Origin: Nothopassalora personata
Lineage: Eukaryota; Ascomycota; Dothideomycetes; Mycosphaerellales; Mycosphaerellaceae
Direction: 5' to 3'
Length of the DNA stretch: 64,000 nucleotides
Assembly: GCA_033816765.1 (NCBI GenBank)
Contig: CM066291.1
Location: forward strand, 5,270,001 to 5,334,000
The notes below the pieces were generated by a model that made no database searches, had not been told where the DNA came from, and was given only the letters and a program-made list of their open reading frames with translations. Positions 43,901-56,034 of the stretch are shown here, one piece after another (position 1 is the stretch's first letter; each line of letters starts with the position of its first letter). The translations under genes and the position numbers were made by a program.

Positions 43901-45850
43901 GTAGCTCGTCTTTCGACATACTATAGAGCGGTCCCTAGGGCAATGGTTCCGGGCTTCCGTCGGCTTTCGTCCGTATCTCGATCTTATAGTTAAGGTCGCC
44001 GCGGTACGGAGCTAGCTTATTAGCTTCCCTAGTAGAAAATAGCGGTAATATATCCTAAAGTTCTAGAGGCAAGCCCTTCTTAAGTTCCTCTCGCGTAGGC
44101 GGTTCCTTCTTACTAAGGGCTTTCTTAATATCTTCTACGGTTACCGCGGTAATCGTAGCGAAACGCTTACCCGACTCGTATTCTTCGTAGTTACGCCCTT
44201 CGGGTACCTATTTCTTTACTAAGCTATAGTAGTACCGGCGCTTTTTAGGCGTAGTCCGGATCTAGTTATGCGCCTTCTACGGGTTCCCTAGGATTATAGG
44301 GAAGTCTAGATTAGGTACGACGTAAGCATAAACTACCTAGTAGATCCCGGCAATTTCTATACGGAAGGCGACTACTCCTTCGATCGAGTTCCGCATCGCC
44401 TTCGTAAACCCTATAGCCTTACGGCTCTCGTTACTAATATACGTAAGACCGAGGCCTTTCGCTAGGTCTCCGTTAATTATAGCGTAGTATATGCATCCTT
44501 TATCGATAAGGGTAAACGTTCCGTAACTTTCGTTTAGGAGTACGTCGGTATATATAAGATTCCTATTTATAGAACTCTTAACTACGTTCTACCCCTTTAC
44601 TAGTACTTCTTTATCTCCTAGTTCTAGCTTTCGGCTAGGAGCTAGTCTTTTCCTATCTCTTCGGGATCCGACTTAAACACGTCGTCCTCTAGGATCGGCG
44701 CGACCGAGGCCGTATTAATCCTAGTAGGATTAACTGCTACGGCGTACGGGCATTCCTTTACTCGATGTCCGCTCGCTCTATAGCGGAAGTAGAGCTATTC
44801 TTAGCGCCTACGATCCCTCTCCGCGGTGTCTACCTATTTTACTCTCTACCTCCCTTTATCCCCCTTCCGATCTCTACGACTTCTAGAGCGGCCTCCGCTT
44901 ATCCGGGTTAGTGCTATAATAGTGTTACTATCGGCATTAACCTAGCTACTAGCCGTTCTCGTAAAAGAACGGGTAGTAACTATAGCGGTCGTACTAGAGT
45001 CCTTATTATTGTCCTTCTACCTCTTATAGGCTATTTTAAACTAGTCCGTGTCCTCGAGGTTAGTTATAATCCGTTCGACCTCCCCCGTAAACTTATAGTA
45101 GTCCTCCTTCTTCGGCATAGCCGCCGTGTATATCCGAACGGGGTTCGAGAAGGTATTACGTAAGTAACTAATCTTCGCGTCGTCGCTCTAGTTCTCTCCG
45201 CCGGCGCTTAGTAGGAGTCCGTCGAATTTTATCTAGTAATCGTACTAAGGTTAACCGTTCGTATGTTTAATCTTAGTAAGCTACTCTAGGGCCTTAGCCC
45301 GCTCGTTGCTATTACTGAAGACTTTCTCGAGTTACGTAAAGAAAATAACGGGGTCCTTCCTAAGTTCGCCGTCTCCCTTGTCCTAGAAGTGCCGCATCCT
45401 AGTACGCTCTCTCGCTAGTAAGGTGTCGTTAATCGCGTCCTAGTAATACTCCTTAGAGAGCGTCGGTTTTAGGGCGGATCGTACCCTAAAAGAGCTCTTT
45501 AACCTTAAGGAGTAATCGCGGAATGTCTCTACCTTACCGTCCTAGGAAGGGGGGTTCTAACCTCTAGGACCCGACGGTTCTTCTCCGGTACGCGGCGATA
45601 GCGCGGCGGCGTTTAGCGTCTATAGTAGCTGTCTTATTAGGTTACTAGTAGTCGTCTTATTATAAACTAGTAGCGAGACTATAGGTGTTAACTAACGTCG
45701 AGCGTCTTCCGATTCTTTTAAAGCGGCGCGCGTTATAATTAACTCGGCTTACATCTCTTCCTATCGCTAGTATAGTTACTATAGTATAAGTTAGAAGTTT
45801 TTATTCGGGGTACTAGTCCCGGGGCTCTCGCTACCCGGCGACGTTATTAC
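40950..45850 (-). pseudogene. Gag-Pol of Gypsy B (PR, RT, RNase H, IN, chromodomain), RIPed
   Basis: Recognisable minus-strand motifs: PLYSMSKDELLILRKSLTEL and [17 protein letters not shown], followed by the palm-domain DYR, in the RT; TDYKNLEYFITKR in RNase H; and a chromodomain end with VEEILYARTKVRGRDRVRK, VLVK*TGYYKPI*ELLGYLA, where the stops replace the conserved aromatic-cage Trp. TGG-to-TAG and CAA/CAG-to-TAA/TAG changes dominate. The element cannot encode a functional polyprotein. Confidence 0.8.
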
Positions 45851-45905
45851 GTATCCCGTCTCTTTAATAGTAGGTACCTAGCTAATTCGAATAGATCGAA
45901 CTTAA

Positions 45906-46103
45906 TGTTACGGGTAAACGACATATACACTAAAGTTCTATAAAGTTTATAATAAGTTCGATATAGAAGAAAGGGGAAGTTACACGCTGTCCGAAGAAAA
46001 GGTGTCGGAAAGCAATCCGAACGCATAGGCGTAGCCTATGCTAAGAAGCAATCCGAACGTATAGGCGTAGCCTATACTAAGAAACAGGGGCCCGCCCCTT
46101 ATA
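45906..46103. repeat. LTR of Gypsy B, right copy
   Basis: 198 bp from TGTTACGGGTAAACGACA to CCCCTTATA. It carries a second copy of a 36-bp unit (AAGCAATCCGAACG...CCTATACTAAG) that the left LTR has once. Confidence 0.8.
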
Positions 46104-48990
46104 GAAGGATAGAAGAACTACCTTCGACCGGGATAGACACTAGCGTAGGGCCGCCGGGTTACGAAGTTACTAGTAGTAATAGAAGTAACGTACTATCGAA
46201 GGATACTAACATCTTAGAGTTAAGTATTCCTAAGGAGTATCGTAAGTAGTCGCGACTCTTTAAAGAGGAAAGAGGTAAGGATGCCTTACCTAAGCACTAA
46301 CTATAGGATTATAAGATAAACATTTATCTAGGGAAAGAGCCTCTATAGGGACCCCTATATTAAATGTCTAAGAAAGAGCTATAGACCATACGAGAATAGC
46401 TAAAGGAGAAGCTAGCTAAAGGATAGATAAGAAGATCTACCTTAAGTGTAGGAACTCTATATATGTTCATTCTAAAAGTAAACGGGAAGTTACGACTCGT
46501 ACAAGACTATAGGAAGTTAAACGAGATTACGATTAAGAACCGATACCCGCTACCTAACATCGAAGAAGCATAAGATAGATTAACCGGATCGGACTAGTAC
46601 ACGAAGATTAACCTACGAGATGCCTTCTATACTATATAAATAGTAGAAGGAGAAGAATAGAAAACCGCTTTTAGAACAAGATACGGACTCTACGAATTCT
46701 TAGTTATGCTAATAGGATTAACTAACGTACCCGCATCCTATTAGGACCTTATTAACGAAACACTTAGAGACCTACTCGACGTATACGTTATCGCTTATAT
46801 AGACGACATATTAGTCTATACGAAAGGATCCCTTTAGAATCATATAAAACAAGTCTAGGACGTATTCGAACGACTTATACGTTTAGGATTTAAGACAGCA
46901 CCCGAGAAATGCGAATTCTATAAGAAAGAAGTTAAATTCTTAGGCTTTATTATTAGCACTATAGGGATAACGATCGACCCTACGAAGACATAGTTAATTA
47001 GAGAATAGCTAGAACTAAAAACAGTTAAGGACGTGTAATTATTCCTTAGACTAGCGAACTACAACCGGAAATTCATTAAGGATTACGTAAAGACAGTAGT
47101 ACTAATAACGATGCTTATAAGAAAAGACGTGACCTAGAAATAGGGAAAGGAGCAGATTAAAGCATTTAAGAAACTTAAGGAACAATACGCTTTAGCCCCT
47201 ACGCTTCGATTATTCGATAGTAGTAAGGAAGTCTACATCGAGACCGATGCGTCTAATATAGTAATAGGCGCGTGTCTAACATAGACACACGACGGGTAGA
47301 GACACCTAGTAGCCTATTACTCCCGGAAAATAACTACAGCGGAACAGAACTACGACATCTATAATAAAGAGCTTCTAGCTATTATTACTACTATACAACA
47401 TTAGAGAGTATATATCGAGGGCCTACCGAACTTAACGATTCTTTCTAACTATAAGAATCTTACGTACTTTACGACGACGAAAGAACTTACCCGAAGGCAA
47501 GCCCGCTAGTCGGAGCTACTAGGACAGTATAAGTTTGAAATTAAATATACTCTAGGACGAGAGAATAGCCGCGCCGACGCGCTAAGCCGAAGAAGCGACT
47601 ACATAGAAGGAAAAGAACTAGTATAGCATAAAGTACTAAAGACGAACCTCGACGGAAGTCTTAGCGCTAACATAAGAGAATTTAATAACATCGTACGGAT
47701 ATTAGGCGACAAGGACGAACAATTCCCTATATCGCAAGGAAAATATTAGGTACTAAAGGATCGAGAAGAAGAATGTATACGATAATATTACGACGGACTA
47801 ACTTATAGACACCCTAGAACTTTAAAAACAATAGACCTAATATAACGCAGTTTCTCATTCCTATAGATAAGACTTAAGGTATTACGCTACATTAAACGAT
47901 ACGTATACTACTAGCGAAACAAGGCTACGAGACATACGAAATACGGTTACCTACAGTTTAGGACACTACTAACAAAACCATAGGACGAAGTTATAATAGA
48001 CTTTATTACGAAACTCCTACCGTTAAGAGACTAAGTTACGAAACAACTATACAACATAATACTAGTTATAGTTAATAGACTTATAAAATACGTACACTTT
48101 ATTCCTGCATTAGAAACATATAATATAGAACAGCTCGGATACCTCGTACTAGATAGACTTATTTGATACTACGGATTCCCTTAAGCGTTTATAACGGACA
48201 GAGATAAGTTATTTACATCGAATTACTAGAAAACGCTTATAAGAACGATCGGAATCAAACATAAGCTATTAATAGCATACTATCTAGAGACAGACGGATA
48301 AACCGAAAGGATAAACTAAACGCTAGAACAATACCTACGACACTATATCAACTACGCGTAAGACAACTAGGTTTTATTACTGCTAATAGCGCAGATTGTA
48401 CTAAATAACTACAAATTAGAGACAACTTCAACGACACCATTCTATACGAACTTTAGTAAAAATCCTAACCTATTTAGAATACCTAGATCTTACCTACAAG
48501 CCGAAAGAGTAATCGTAACGACGGATACTCTTAAGGAAGTATATAAAGAAACACGTAAGGCGATTGAAGATGCATAACAAAAACTATCTTAATAACGGTA
48601 GGACACAAGAAAAATAGCACCTCTACTAAAAGAGGGGGATAAGGTCTATCTCCTTATAAAAAACTTAAGAATAAGAAGATAGACTAAGAAACTAGATTAC
48701 GTTAAGGTCGGACCATTTTTTATTGACAAAGTTATAGGACTAGTTAAATACTATCTACGGCTACTACTAGACGTAAAAATCTACCTAGTCTTCTATATCT
48801 CTAAGTTAGAACCCGTAGACGCCGAAACACCTTACTAGGAAAGCTTCTATTTCGAGCTAGAAGTAGAAAACGAATTTAAAGTCGAAAAAATCCTAGATAA
48901 GAAAGGTTAGCGATACCTTATTAAGTAGAAGGGATACGACGAATTAGAGAATACCTAGGAACTAAAACAAAACCTATAAAACTGTTAGCA
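46104..48990 (+). pseudogene. Pol of Gypsy chromovirus A (RT, RNase H, IN, chromodomain), RIPed
   Basis: Plus-strand reading gives, in order: LRLVQDYRKLNEITIKNRYP and YVIAYIDDILVYT (RT active site YIDD, about 46480-46820); APEKCEFYKKEVKFLGFIIS; RNase H with YIETDASNIVIGACLT and NSRADALSRRSDY (about 47230-47610); integrase (about 47700-48500); and a chromodomain VEKILDKKG*RYLIK*KGYD near 48880-48950, with stops at the conserved Trp positions. Gag and most of protease are missing, so the element is 5'-truncated at the Gypsy B LTR. Stops are RIP-type. Confidence 0.85.
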
Positions 48991-49059
48991 AAAGATTCGA
49001 TAATACTAAAAATAGGTCCGCCGATACGATTAACGACAATCGATCTCTCGGCCGACGAG

Positions 49060-49133
49060 CGACTAGGGTAGGAATTGAACCTACGACCTTAAGAGTATAG
49101 ACAGCTTACGCTCTACTACTAAGCTACCTAGCC
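49060..49133 (-). tRNA. tRNA-like sequence, degenerate
   Basis: The minus strand folds partly as a cloverleaf: acceptor GGCTAGG with CCTAGTC (7 pairs including one G-T), D arm GCTT/GAGC, and a perfect T arm GTAGG-TTCAATT-CCTAC with variable loop AGGTC. A- and B-box-like promoter motifs are present. The anticodon arm has two extra bases and a mismatch (TAAGC...TCTTA), so no anticodon can be assigned. It lies inside element A between the chromodomain and the antisense ORF. It is either a decayed tRNA gene or the tRNA head of a SINE. Confidence 0.45.
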
Positions 49134-49189
49134 GATTAATAAGAACAGGGACACAACTTACAAATAAGTACCCTAATAAGTCTCTACCC

Positions 49190-49740
49190 CTAGGGACTCG
49201 CCCTAAGGCTCCGCTCTAGAGAGCGCCGCCTAGTTATTTACGGGCATCTCTAGAATATCCGCGAAAGAAACTAGCGAAGGCGACACCTCTACCCCCGACG
49301 CCCGCTCGAGAGACGCTAGCTCCTCGCGCGCCTCTTCCTCCTCGAGCTCCTCTAACTCCTTAGCGACGGCATCGTCGGTACGACGCTTAGCTAATCGTAG
49401 CTATTTCCGAAGACGGATCTTACGCATCTTTAGCCGCACCTCCTCCTCTTTAATCCTCTTAAGCTCTAGCTTAAGATTATCGCGTAAATCGTAAAGACGT
49501 TCCTACTCCGGACGAGAAAGACGTACATCGCAATCCTTATAGCCTTTTCGAATATAGGCCGAACACTTTCTAGACCGAGAACCTACGATATACTTTACTA
49601 CTACGCCCGAGGATCGAGACTTCTAACAATTCGTATATAGAGCTATTTCGATACTAGAAACTTTAGTATCCTAAGCAAGTCGTTAACGGCGTTTATAGGA
49701 GGAAGAAGACATAGTTAACTATTACTATAAGAAATGATAA
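49190..49740 (-). pseudogene. Antisense accessory ORF of Gypsy A: Cys-cluster plus coiled coil
   Basis: A minus frame starting MSSSSYKRR near 49710 stays open for about 180 codons apart from RIP-type stops. It has a partial Cys cluster (YTNC*KSRSSG, SRSRKCSAYIRKGYKDCDV) in which the missing cysteines read Tyr, as TGC-to-TAC would give. A charged coiled coil follows (LRDNLKLELKRIKEEEVRLK) and an acidic stretch (ELEELEEEEAREELASLE). It sits between pol and the 3' LTR on the opposite strand. As I recall, similar Cys-plus-coiled-coil hypothetical proteins are common in fungal genomes; their role is unknown. Confidence 0.55.
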
Positions 49741-49772
49741 CGGCTTAAGAAGCTTCGGGACGAAGCTAGGCT

Positions 49773-50150
49773 AAGAAGGGGATAGTGTTACGGAATAATT
49801 CCTAGGGACCCTAGAATTATAACGATAAGACGAACACGTAACTTATCCTACCTAAGCGCTTAGACTTAGAGCGATTAGACTACTTATGCTTAGACTAATT
49901 AGACTGCTTATGCTTAGAATAATTAGACTAATTACCGAGATCTACAAATCTCTTTTATATTTAGGAACGCTAGAAACCCTTATAGTTCTAATGCGTTCAA
50001 CTTATGTTACTATCTCACTAATTAGAATATAACTCTTACTCTAATTATTTATCTTCGCTTAGCTTACTTTAGCCTCTCTAAAGAATACCGCCACGTGACT
50101 TAACTTATCTCTCCTTTAAGACTAGCCCTAGAACGAGACATAACAGCTTA
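49773..50150 (+). repeat. Polypurine tract and 3' LTR of Gypsy A
   Basis: AAGAAGGGGATAG (49773-49785) is followed by TGTTACGGAATAATTCC at 49786. The 3' half (CTTTATATTTAGGAACGCTAG and beyond) matches the LTR remnants at 1281 and 56035. The right boundary is approximate. Confidence 0.65.
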
Positions 50151-50164
50151 TTAGACCTCGAAGA

Positions 50165-51290
50165 CGAGGCGCTATCGACCCTACGGCGAGCTATAGCTAC
50201 TACCTAGGCTAGACGGTCTATAGTAGGAAATTACCATGGATTTTATTACGGACCTACCGCTAAGTAAGCGAGGAGAATGCGTGTATAATACGATCCTAGT
50301 AATCGTCGACCGCTACTCTAAAATGAACTTATATATTCCTACGACTAAGATATATATAGCGGCGGAGCTTACGAGGATCTTACGAGACGAAGTCGTACGG
50401 CATTATAGTATACTAGCGGGTATAGTAAGTAACCGCGGGTTAGTGTTTACGAGTAAGTTCTAGAGTAACTTCTACTTTAAGGCGTAGGTAAAGCGTAAGC
50501 TATCTATAGCTTTCTACCCTTAGACTAACGGCTAGACTAAGAGGGTAAACTAAACCTTAGAATAGTACCTTCGTTATTACTATAGCGAGAACTAGATAGA
50601 GTAGGCTAAGTAGCTAGCTATTACTAAATTCGTATATAATAATAGCGTCTACCCTACGCTACGTATAAGCCTATTCGAGATAGCGCATAGTTAGAGACCT
50701 AAGATTACCCTAACACCTATAGGATCTCGAGGCGAGATCCGGGAAGGGGAGGTACTAGTAGCGGTAGACTTAGTTAACCGTATACGAGAGATGCGCGCTA
50801 CGCTTACGAAGCGTTAGGAAATCGTAGTAGCTAATTAGACTCGCTACTATAATAAGACTTATAAGGCTAAGAGCTATCGCGTAGGTAATATAGTCTTATT
50901 ATCTATAAAGAACCTAAGGTTAGTATTACCGAAGAAGAAGATAGGTCCGAAGTTTATTAGACCGTACCGCATTATCGACGCTATCGGTTCGTAGGCGTAC
51001 CGCCTAGTACTACTAGCCGACTTAAGAATTTATAATGTATTCTATATATCCCTCCTCGAGCCGTACGCGGGTAGCGAGAAGGATAGAGGCACTATAGCCC
51101 TCGCTAATAAGGACGGGGAATATAAAGTAGAGGCAGTGCTAGGAAAGCGTAAGTATAAGGGTAAAGTGCAGTACCTAGTGCGATAGAAGGGCTAGCTAGA
51201 AGAGTATAATAGCTAGGAGCTAGTATAAGGACTCGCGAATGCTACGCGTATAGTAGCTAAATATAAGGCGTTAGTAAAGACGGTATAAGC
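50165..51290 (+). pseudogene. Gypsy chromovirus C integrase core and chromodomain, RIPed
   Basis: Abutting the element A LTR, the plus frame reads the lead-in to the integrase core, then MDFITDLPLSKRGECVYNTI, VDRYSKMNLYIPTT (50236 onward), the second catalytic region with RGLVFTSKF, KYKA-type linker, the GPY-like IGPKFIRPYRIIDAIGS and SLLEPYAGSEKD, and a chromodomain VEAVLGKRKYKGKVQYLVR*. RT and RNase H are absent, so only the 3' part remains. Integrase joins cDNA to the genome, and the chromodomain steers it to heterochromatin. RIP stops disable it. Confidence 0.8.
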
Positions 51291-53280
51291 CGGCGGAAGG
51301 ATCCGCGAAGGCTACGCGTATAGTAGTTAAATATAAGGTGCCTACGAAGGCCGTATAAGGCGCTAAAACAAGGGTATAGGTTATGCATTTAGGCCTTAAC
51401 CCTCCGGTAGCTAGATATAAGGACCTCTACCCCCGATAGTAAACTTAGCTATAACTAGTATATAAGATACTAACCTATAGTGTCTTCTAGCGGACTAAAA
51501 GGCTCGCTTACTTAGTTAAGCGAACACCCCTAATAGTAATAACATTAGAGAGGAAGGTAAGGAGAGAGAAGAGTAGAGAGAAGAGTATTTATTTTAAAAA
51601 CAAACTTTTATAGGCGCACTACGGCGCTACGTAGATAGGAGACAGGCGCATAGTAGGCGGCTAATATACATGGAGCGCGCGATTACTCGTTATTATCCTC
51701 CTTATTATCCTCCTTATTATACTTGCCCCGTAGGGCTAGTAGTAAGATAGCCCTATCGGCCGTAGTAGTATCGATGTTTCTAGCCTATAGGAACTATAAC
51801 TACGGTTAGTATAGGACGCGTATACGACACGTATATTACTTACCGTACGGCCGAGCTCGAAGAGCCTATTAAGGGCCCTATTCTACTCCTACTATAGAAC
51901 TACGGACGTAGTAGCGGCGGCGGAGGAGGGGGTAGTAGTAGTAGAGGCGCCGGCGAAGCGTACGCGGGTGTCGCCTATACGCTTATTCTTATAGGTAGAG
52001 AACTACCTCTTAGCCTAGGAGGAGGTTAGCCGATTTATATAGGGAGCGATAATACGCCGTATACGGCGAGCGTAGGGAGCGCTAGCGAGGCGTAGTACTT
52101 ACCTCTAGGATCTACTCGCCTAGCTAGGCGTAGAGCTCGTACTACTAGTCTAGAGCATCCTACTCTTATTTAGTAATAGGGTTACTAAGCCCCTAGATAA
52201 GCTTATCGCGCTAGGCGCGAGCGGCGCGTAGGCGAGCTACTAGCTACGCGATAGCGACGCTAGTGTTACTAACGTAGGGGTGCCTAATGTCTCTATAGCG
52301 CCTACACTTCTTAAGTAACTCGCCGGTAGTAACACTATTACACGTATCCTACTCGTCTACTATACTATTAGTAAGCGTATCGTAAGCGAAGAGCGTAGCG
52401 AATACTTACTAGCTATAAAGTACGGGAGGTACCGTATACATATCTTAATATCTATGCCTAGGCGCCTAGCTAGTAAGGACTTAGGGGTCTACGGCCCTAG
52501 TACGCTAAACTTACGCTTCGCTAGCGTATCTAGTACGCCGAGCGCGCTAGACATCTATGCTAGTAGTGCTAGTAATAGTGTTAGTAGTGCTAATAGGCCC
52601 CCTATAAGGGCCTTCTAGCGGAGCTAGTCTTAGATAGCTTCCTCTAAAGCTATAGTAGTACTAGCGGGTCGCTAGATAGTCGCTAGCGAGGAGCTAGTAG
52701 GTCGCTAGTAGTACGGGTGTAGTGCGCTACGAGAACGTAGTAAAAGGGAAAAGAAGGAAAAGGAGGGAGAGGGTACGCTTCTTAAACCCTCGAGTTAGTT
52801 AACCCGGTAACTATAACTTTATACCTACCTATACTACAATAACGATACGTACGAGACCCGTAGGCGGGTCGCATAGTAACGGAATCTACGAGAAGTAGAT
52901 AGATTACTTATATAGAAACCTCCTAAAGCCGCGAGCTAAGGGTAGCTCGTCCTAGAAGGGAAGGTAGTTATAAGGGTAGCCTATAGCTAACCCTTACCTA
53001 TAATGCGGCTATGCCCGGCTTAGCATGCCGCACGTAACGCGCATACGTACACTAGGAGACGCGTATAGCGTTAATAGAAGAAAGTAAGCTTTAGTTTATC
53101 TACGATTAGAAGATCGTAGGCGTGCTATACATTACGACATTCCCTTATAGCCTTACGGCCCTTATAAACTACTACTTAAGTCGTCTATTATTCTATAATT
53201 CTAGCTTCTAGCCTAATATAAGATATATATACTCCGTCTACTTCCCTCGATGTAGACGACATCTATAATACGCCTAGCCT
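51291..53280. mobile_element. RIPed repeat DNA, unassigned
   Basis: Strong RIP signature throughout. It probably includes the 3' part of element C. A long frame with RIP-type stops covers about 52000-53150 on the plus strand (for example NPRVSQPGNYNFIPTYTTIT once Gln is allowed), but I cannot name it. Confidence 0.5.
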
Positions 53281-53289
53281 ATAAGACAA

Positions 53290-55430
53290 TACTACGGGGC
53301 GGGAGATATTAAGAGCTATTATTACTAATGCTATTAAGGCTATCTATAATAAGCTAATTAACGAGATACTAAAGCTTAAGGCGATCGTAAATCCGGAGAC
53401 ACTCTATACCTACCTAGTAATACCTTAGCTAGATATACTCGCCGATACTAGACCGACGGATTATCTATAGTATAGCTCTATTCCCGAGGACGAAGGCACT
53501 ACCGAAGGCAATATACGGGTATACGAGCGACTTAAAAAGTAGAACTAGGCTTTAAGTCTAACGCTAATCTAAGGTCGTCCGTTAAGGATATATTTAGTAA
53601 GCGACTTTAGCTCGTCTATAGTAATTAGCTTATATCGGAGCGTATTCGAGTAGCTAAGGTTTAGTAGTAGTATACCTAAGGCCGATTCGATCGTAGAGAA
53701 TAGCTCCTTAGGGTACTAGTATAGTTCTATATCTAGATAAATCTACTCTATACTATCGTCCGTACGTACTAGGACCCTCCGTCTCGTAATAAGTATTATT
53801 ATTATACTATCTCCTCTAATTATGCTACCTAGAACCGGACCTAATATAGTCGCGAGAATATTAAGTATTACCTTATAGAGCCTCTAGTCCGGTACGGCTT
53901 TAACTCGTAGGTCTTATTATTGTTTTATAAAGCACTAGAGTAACATAAGATTATACTACTAGTAGGAGTTAATACTAATATGTCCTAAATCGATAGTAGC
54001 TAGCTTAATATTAATAGTTTCGTATCCGTAGACGAAATACTACGGTCTAACTTAACTAATAATGTCTACTAACTACCCTATGTAGGCCTGTCCGAGTTGT
54101 GGTAGTATAGAGCGGCGCTTATGTAAGCAGGGGTATTTGCCGGTCCCGGGACCGTGAAATTAGGTCACGTAACGAGTAGCGTAGTAGCTAGATAAAACAA
54201 GAGGATTAGCGGACTTAATCCCCTATGCCCTCTACTTAAGAGGTATAAATTGAATTGTTGCCTTAATGCTACGCTTACAATGCTTAACTGCGTAGTATAT
54301 ATCTTAATAGCTATACTAGGTCCTACTAGCTTACCTAAATGTCTAATTAAACCTAAATGAAATTTAGGTAAGTTGGACCTAAGGGACCCCCCTCTAAACC
54401 TAAGGTTAACACAACCTATCAGTCGTTAATACTACCGTAATATTTAATAAGATCGTTAAGGAGATACGACTAGAGGCTTTTACGCGGAATATATAGGAAG
54501 GGAGAACTGTCTCCGGTGTTAGATATAACGATATCAAATTTCGTACTATATATCGGCTATTATAGGAGGTAGAGTTACTATTAACGATACGGTATATAGT
54601 TAAGTATGCTAATATTAGTATACTATAGCGGGTAGTAGACCTATTAATACTAGTCTTTTTCGGGGTATCGTAGTATAACTACGGCCGCGAGATACTATAT
54701 TATCGATAGCTTCTCTCGGACGCTATATATACGCTAGAGTTATAGCGATTAATACTAGCATCCGGTCTCGTTAACTAGAAAGGTAAGGTAATAACCTTTA
54801 AGCCTATTAACCTAAGTCTCGAACACTTAAATAGTAGCTATAAGACTAAACTTAACTACTTTAAGTACTCGACCTACGATATAGATACGATATTTAATTG
54901 TATTTGTTAGTTAAATCGTTAGATTTGCTATCTCCGTACTAGCGTCGAGTAGGAATTCGGTAATTATATACTAGACGATTATACTATTTAAGACGCCCGT
55001 CTTAATATATTTACTAAGGCGAGGATGTTATTTAATAGTAAGCTCGAAGCTATTCGAGGAGACTAGGCGTTATATCCTCCTAAGTAGTATTACGACTCTT
55101 TCGACATTCGTCGAGAAGGTATACGAGTAGTAGGCTCGCGTATTACTAAGTTTAACTTAAGGCTAATCCGATAGCTCCTAGATACTACTATAGACAAAAT
55201 ACTATCGGACTTTATTAATATTAAAGTACTTAAGGCTATAGAGGACGTAGAGATTATAGACCTAACGTATCTTAACAATTAAAAGATAATAAAGTATATA
55301 AGACGAGGTATAAGACGAGAGATAAGACACGATATTAGCGGTACCGAGAAGAAGTTTATTATAGATAGCGACACCTAGTAGAAGATACCCGACTAGTAGG
55401 AGACACCCGACTATACTCTAACAATAAAGC
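53290..55430 (+). pseudogene. RIPed long ORF, DUF6589-like, split by an LTR-like repeat
   Basis: Plus-strand coding character continues from about 53290 to 54062 and again from 54432 to 55430, with the 369-bp repeat between. Readable parts include SRENIKYYLIEPLVRYGFNS before, and GVS*YNYGREILYYR, GKVITFKPINLSLEHLNSSY and FDIRREGIRVVGSRITKF after. The NYG(R)E...INLSLEHLN pair is what I recall from the fungal DUF6589 family, found in transposon-rich genomes; this is a tentative match. Stops are RIP-type. Function unknown. Confidence 0.4.
54063..54431. repeat. 369-bp LTR-like repeat, copy 1
   Basis: Starts TGTCTACTAACTACCC and ends GTCGTTAATA (TTAACA before RIP). It includes GGTCCCGGGACC, a TATA-like GGTATAAATTG, and a purine/pyrimidine-rich end. 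It is less RIPed than its surroundings. It matches 56429-56797 along its whole length. Confidence 0.75.
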
Positions 55431-55483
55431 CTTATAGAAAACAAAAAAAATTAGATAACTACCGGAGGAGCTATATCGCCGAA

Positions 55484-55604
55484 GCTACTACTACCTATAC
55501 TACTACTACCTATACTACTACCTATACTACTACCTATACTACTACCTATACTACTACCTATACTACTACCTATACTAATACCTATACTACTACCTATACT
55601 ACTA
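55484..55604 (+). repeat. 15-bp tandem repeat, about eight copies
   Basis: The unit CTACTACCTATACTA is repeated almost without change inside the plus frame, coding a Thr/Tyr repeat (TTTY). Confidence 0.8.
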
Positions 55605-56034
55605 CCGAAACCACTACCGTTACCCCTAAAGGGGGGTCTCTTCTTAGCCGGAGTAATATTCTTAGGCGCGGGACGACGACTAGACTTTAACTTCTTCTCG
55701 CCCTTACGAGGACTAGGCTTATTAGGATAGTAGTAGCCCTTAGAGCGAAGGCGGCAGCGAGTATACGAGAAGCCGGTACGCTTAATCTAGCCTTTAGCTA
55801 GGTTAGAGAAGACCTAGTACTCGTATTCGTAGTCTAGATAATAATTATATAACTATATTACGGATCGAGCTAGGCTACCCGTAGTTAGCTAGTAAGATCC
55901 TTATAGTAGAAGCGGGCATAGCCGCTATAAGGTGCTCTCTCGCTCTATACTAAGATTCTCGCTCTAGTGCTGCTCTAGGGGAATAGAGTAATAGAGCGAG
56001 GAGATACGGATAGAGTATATAGAGCTAAAGACAA

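Larger units (their letters stand above)
39289..46103 (-). mobile_element. Ty3/Gypsy chromovirus B, RIP-degraded, both LTRs present
   Basis: Related LTRs at 39289-39450 and 45906-46103 enclose a minus-strand pol. Reading right to left: gag-like region (about 45850-44750), protease (about 44700-44300), reverse transcriptase (about 44100-43300), RNase H (about 43100-42700), integrase (about 42600-41100) and chromodomain (about 41110-40975), with an additional plus-strand ORF before the left LTR. RIP has placed TAG/TAA at most Trp and Gln codons. No convincing 5-bp target duplication is seen (TAAAG left, GAAGG right). Confidence 0.8.

Noticed and set aside
55484..55604. CRISPR-like array
   Set aside because: Simple 15-bp tandem repeat without spacers in a fungal repeat region.
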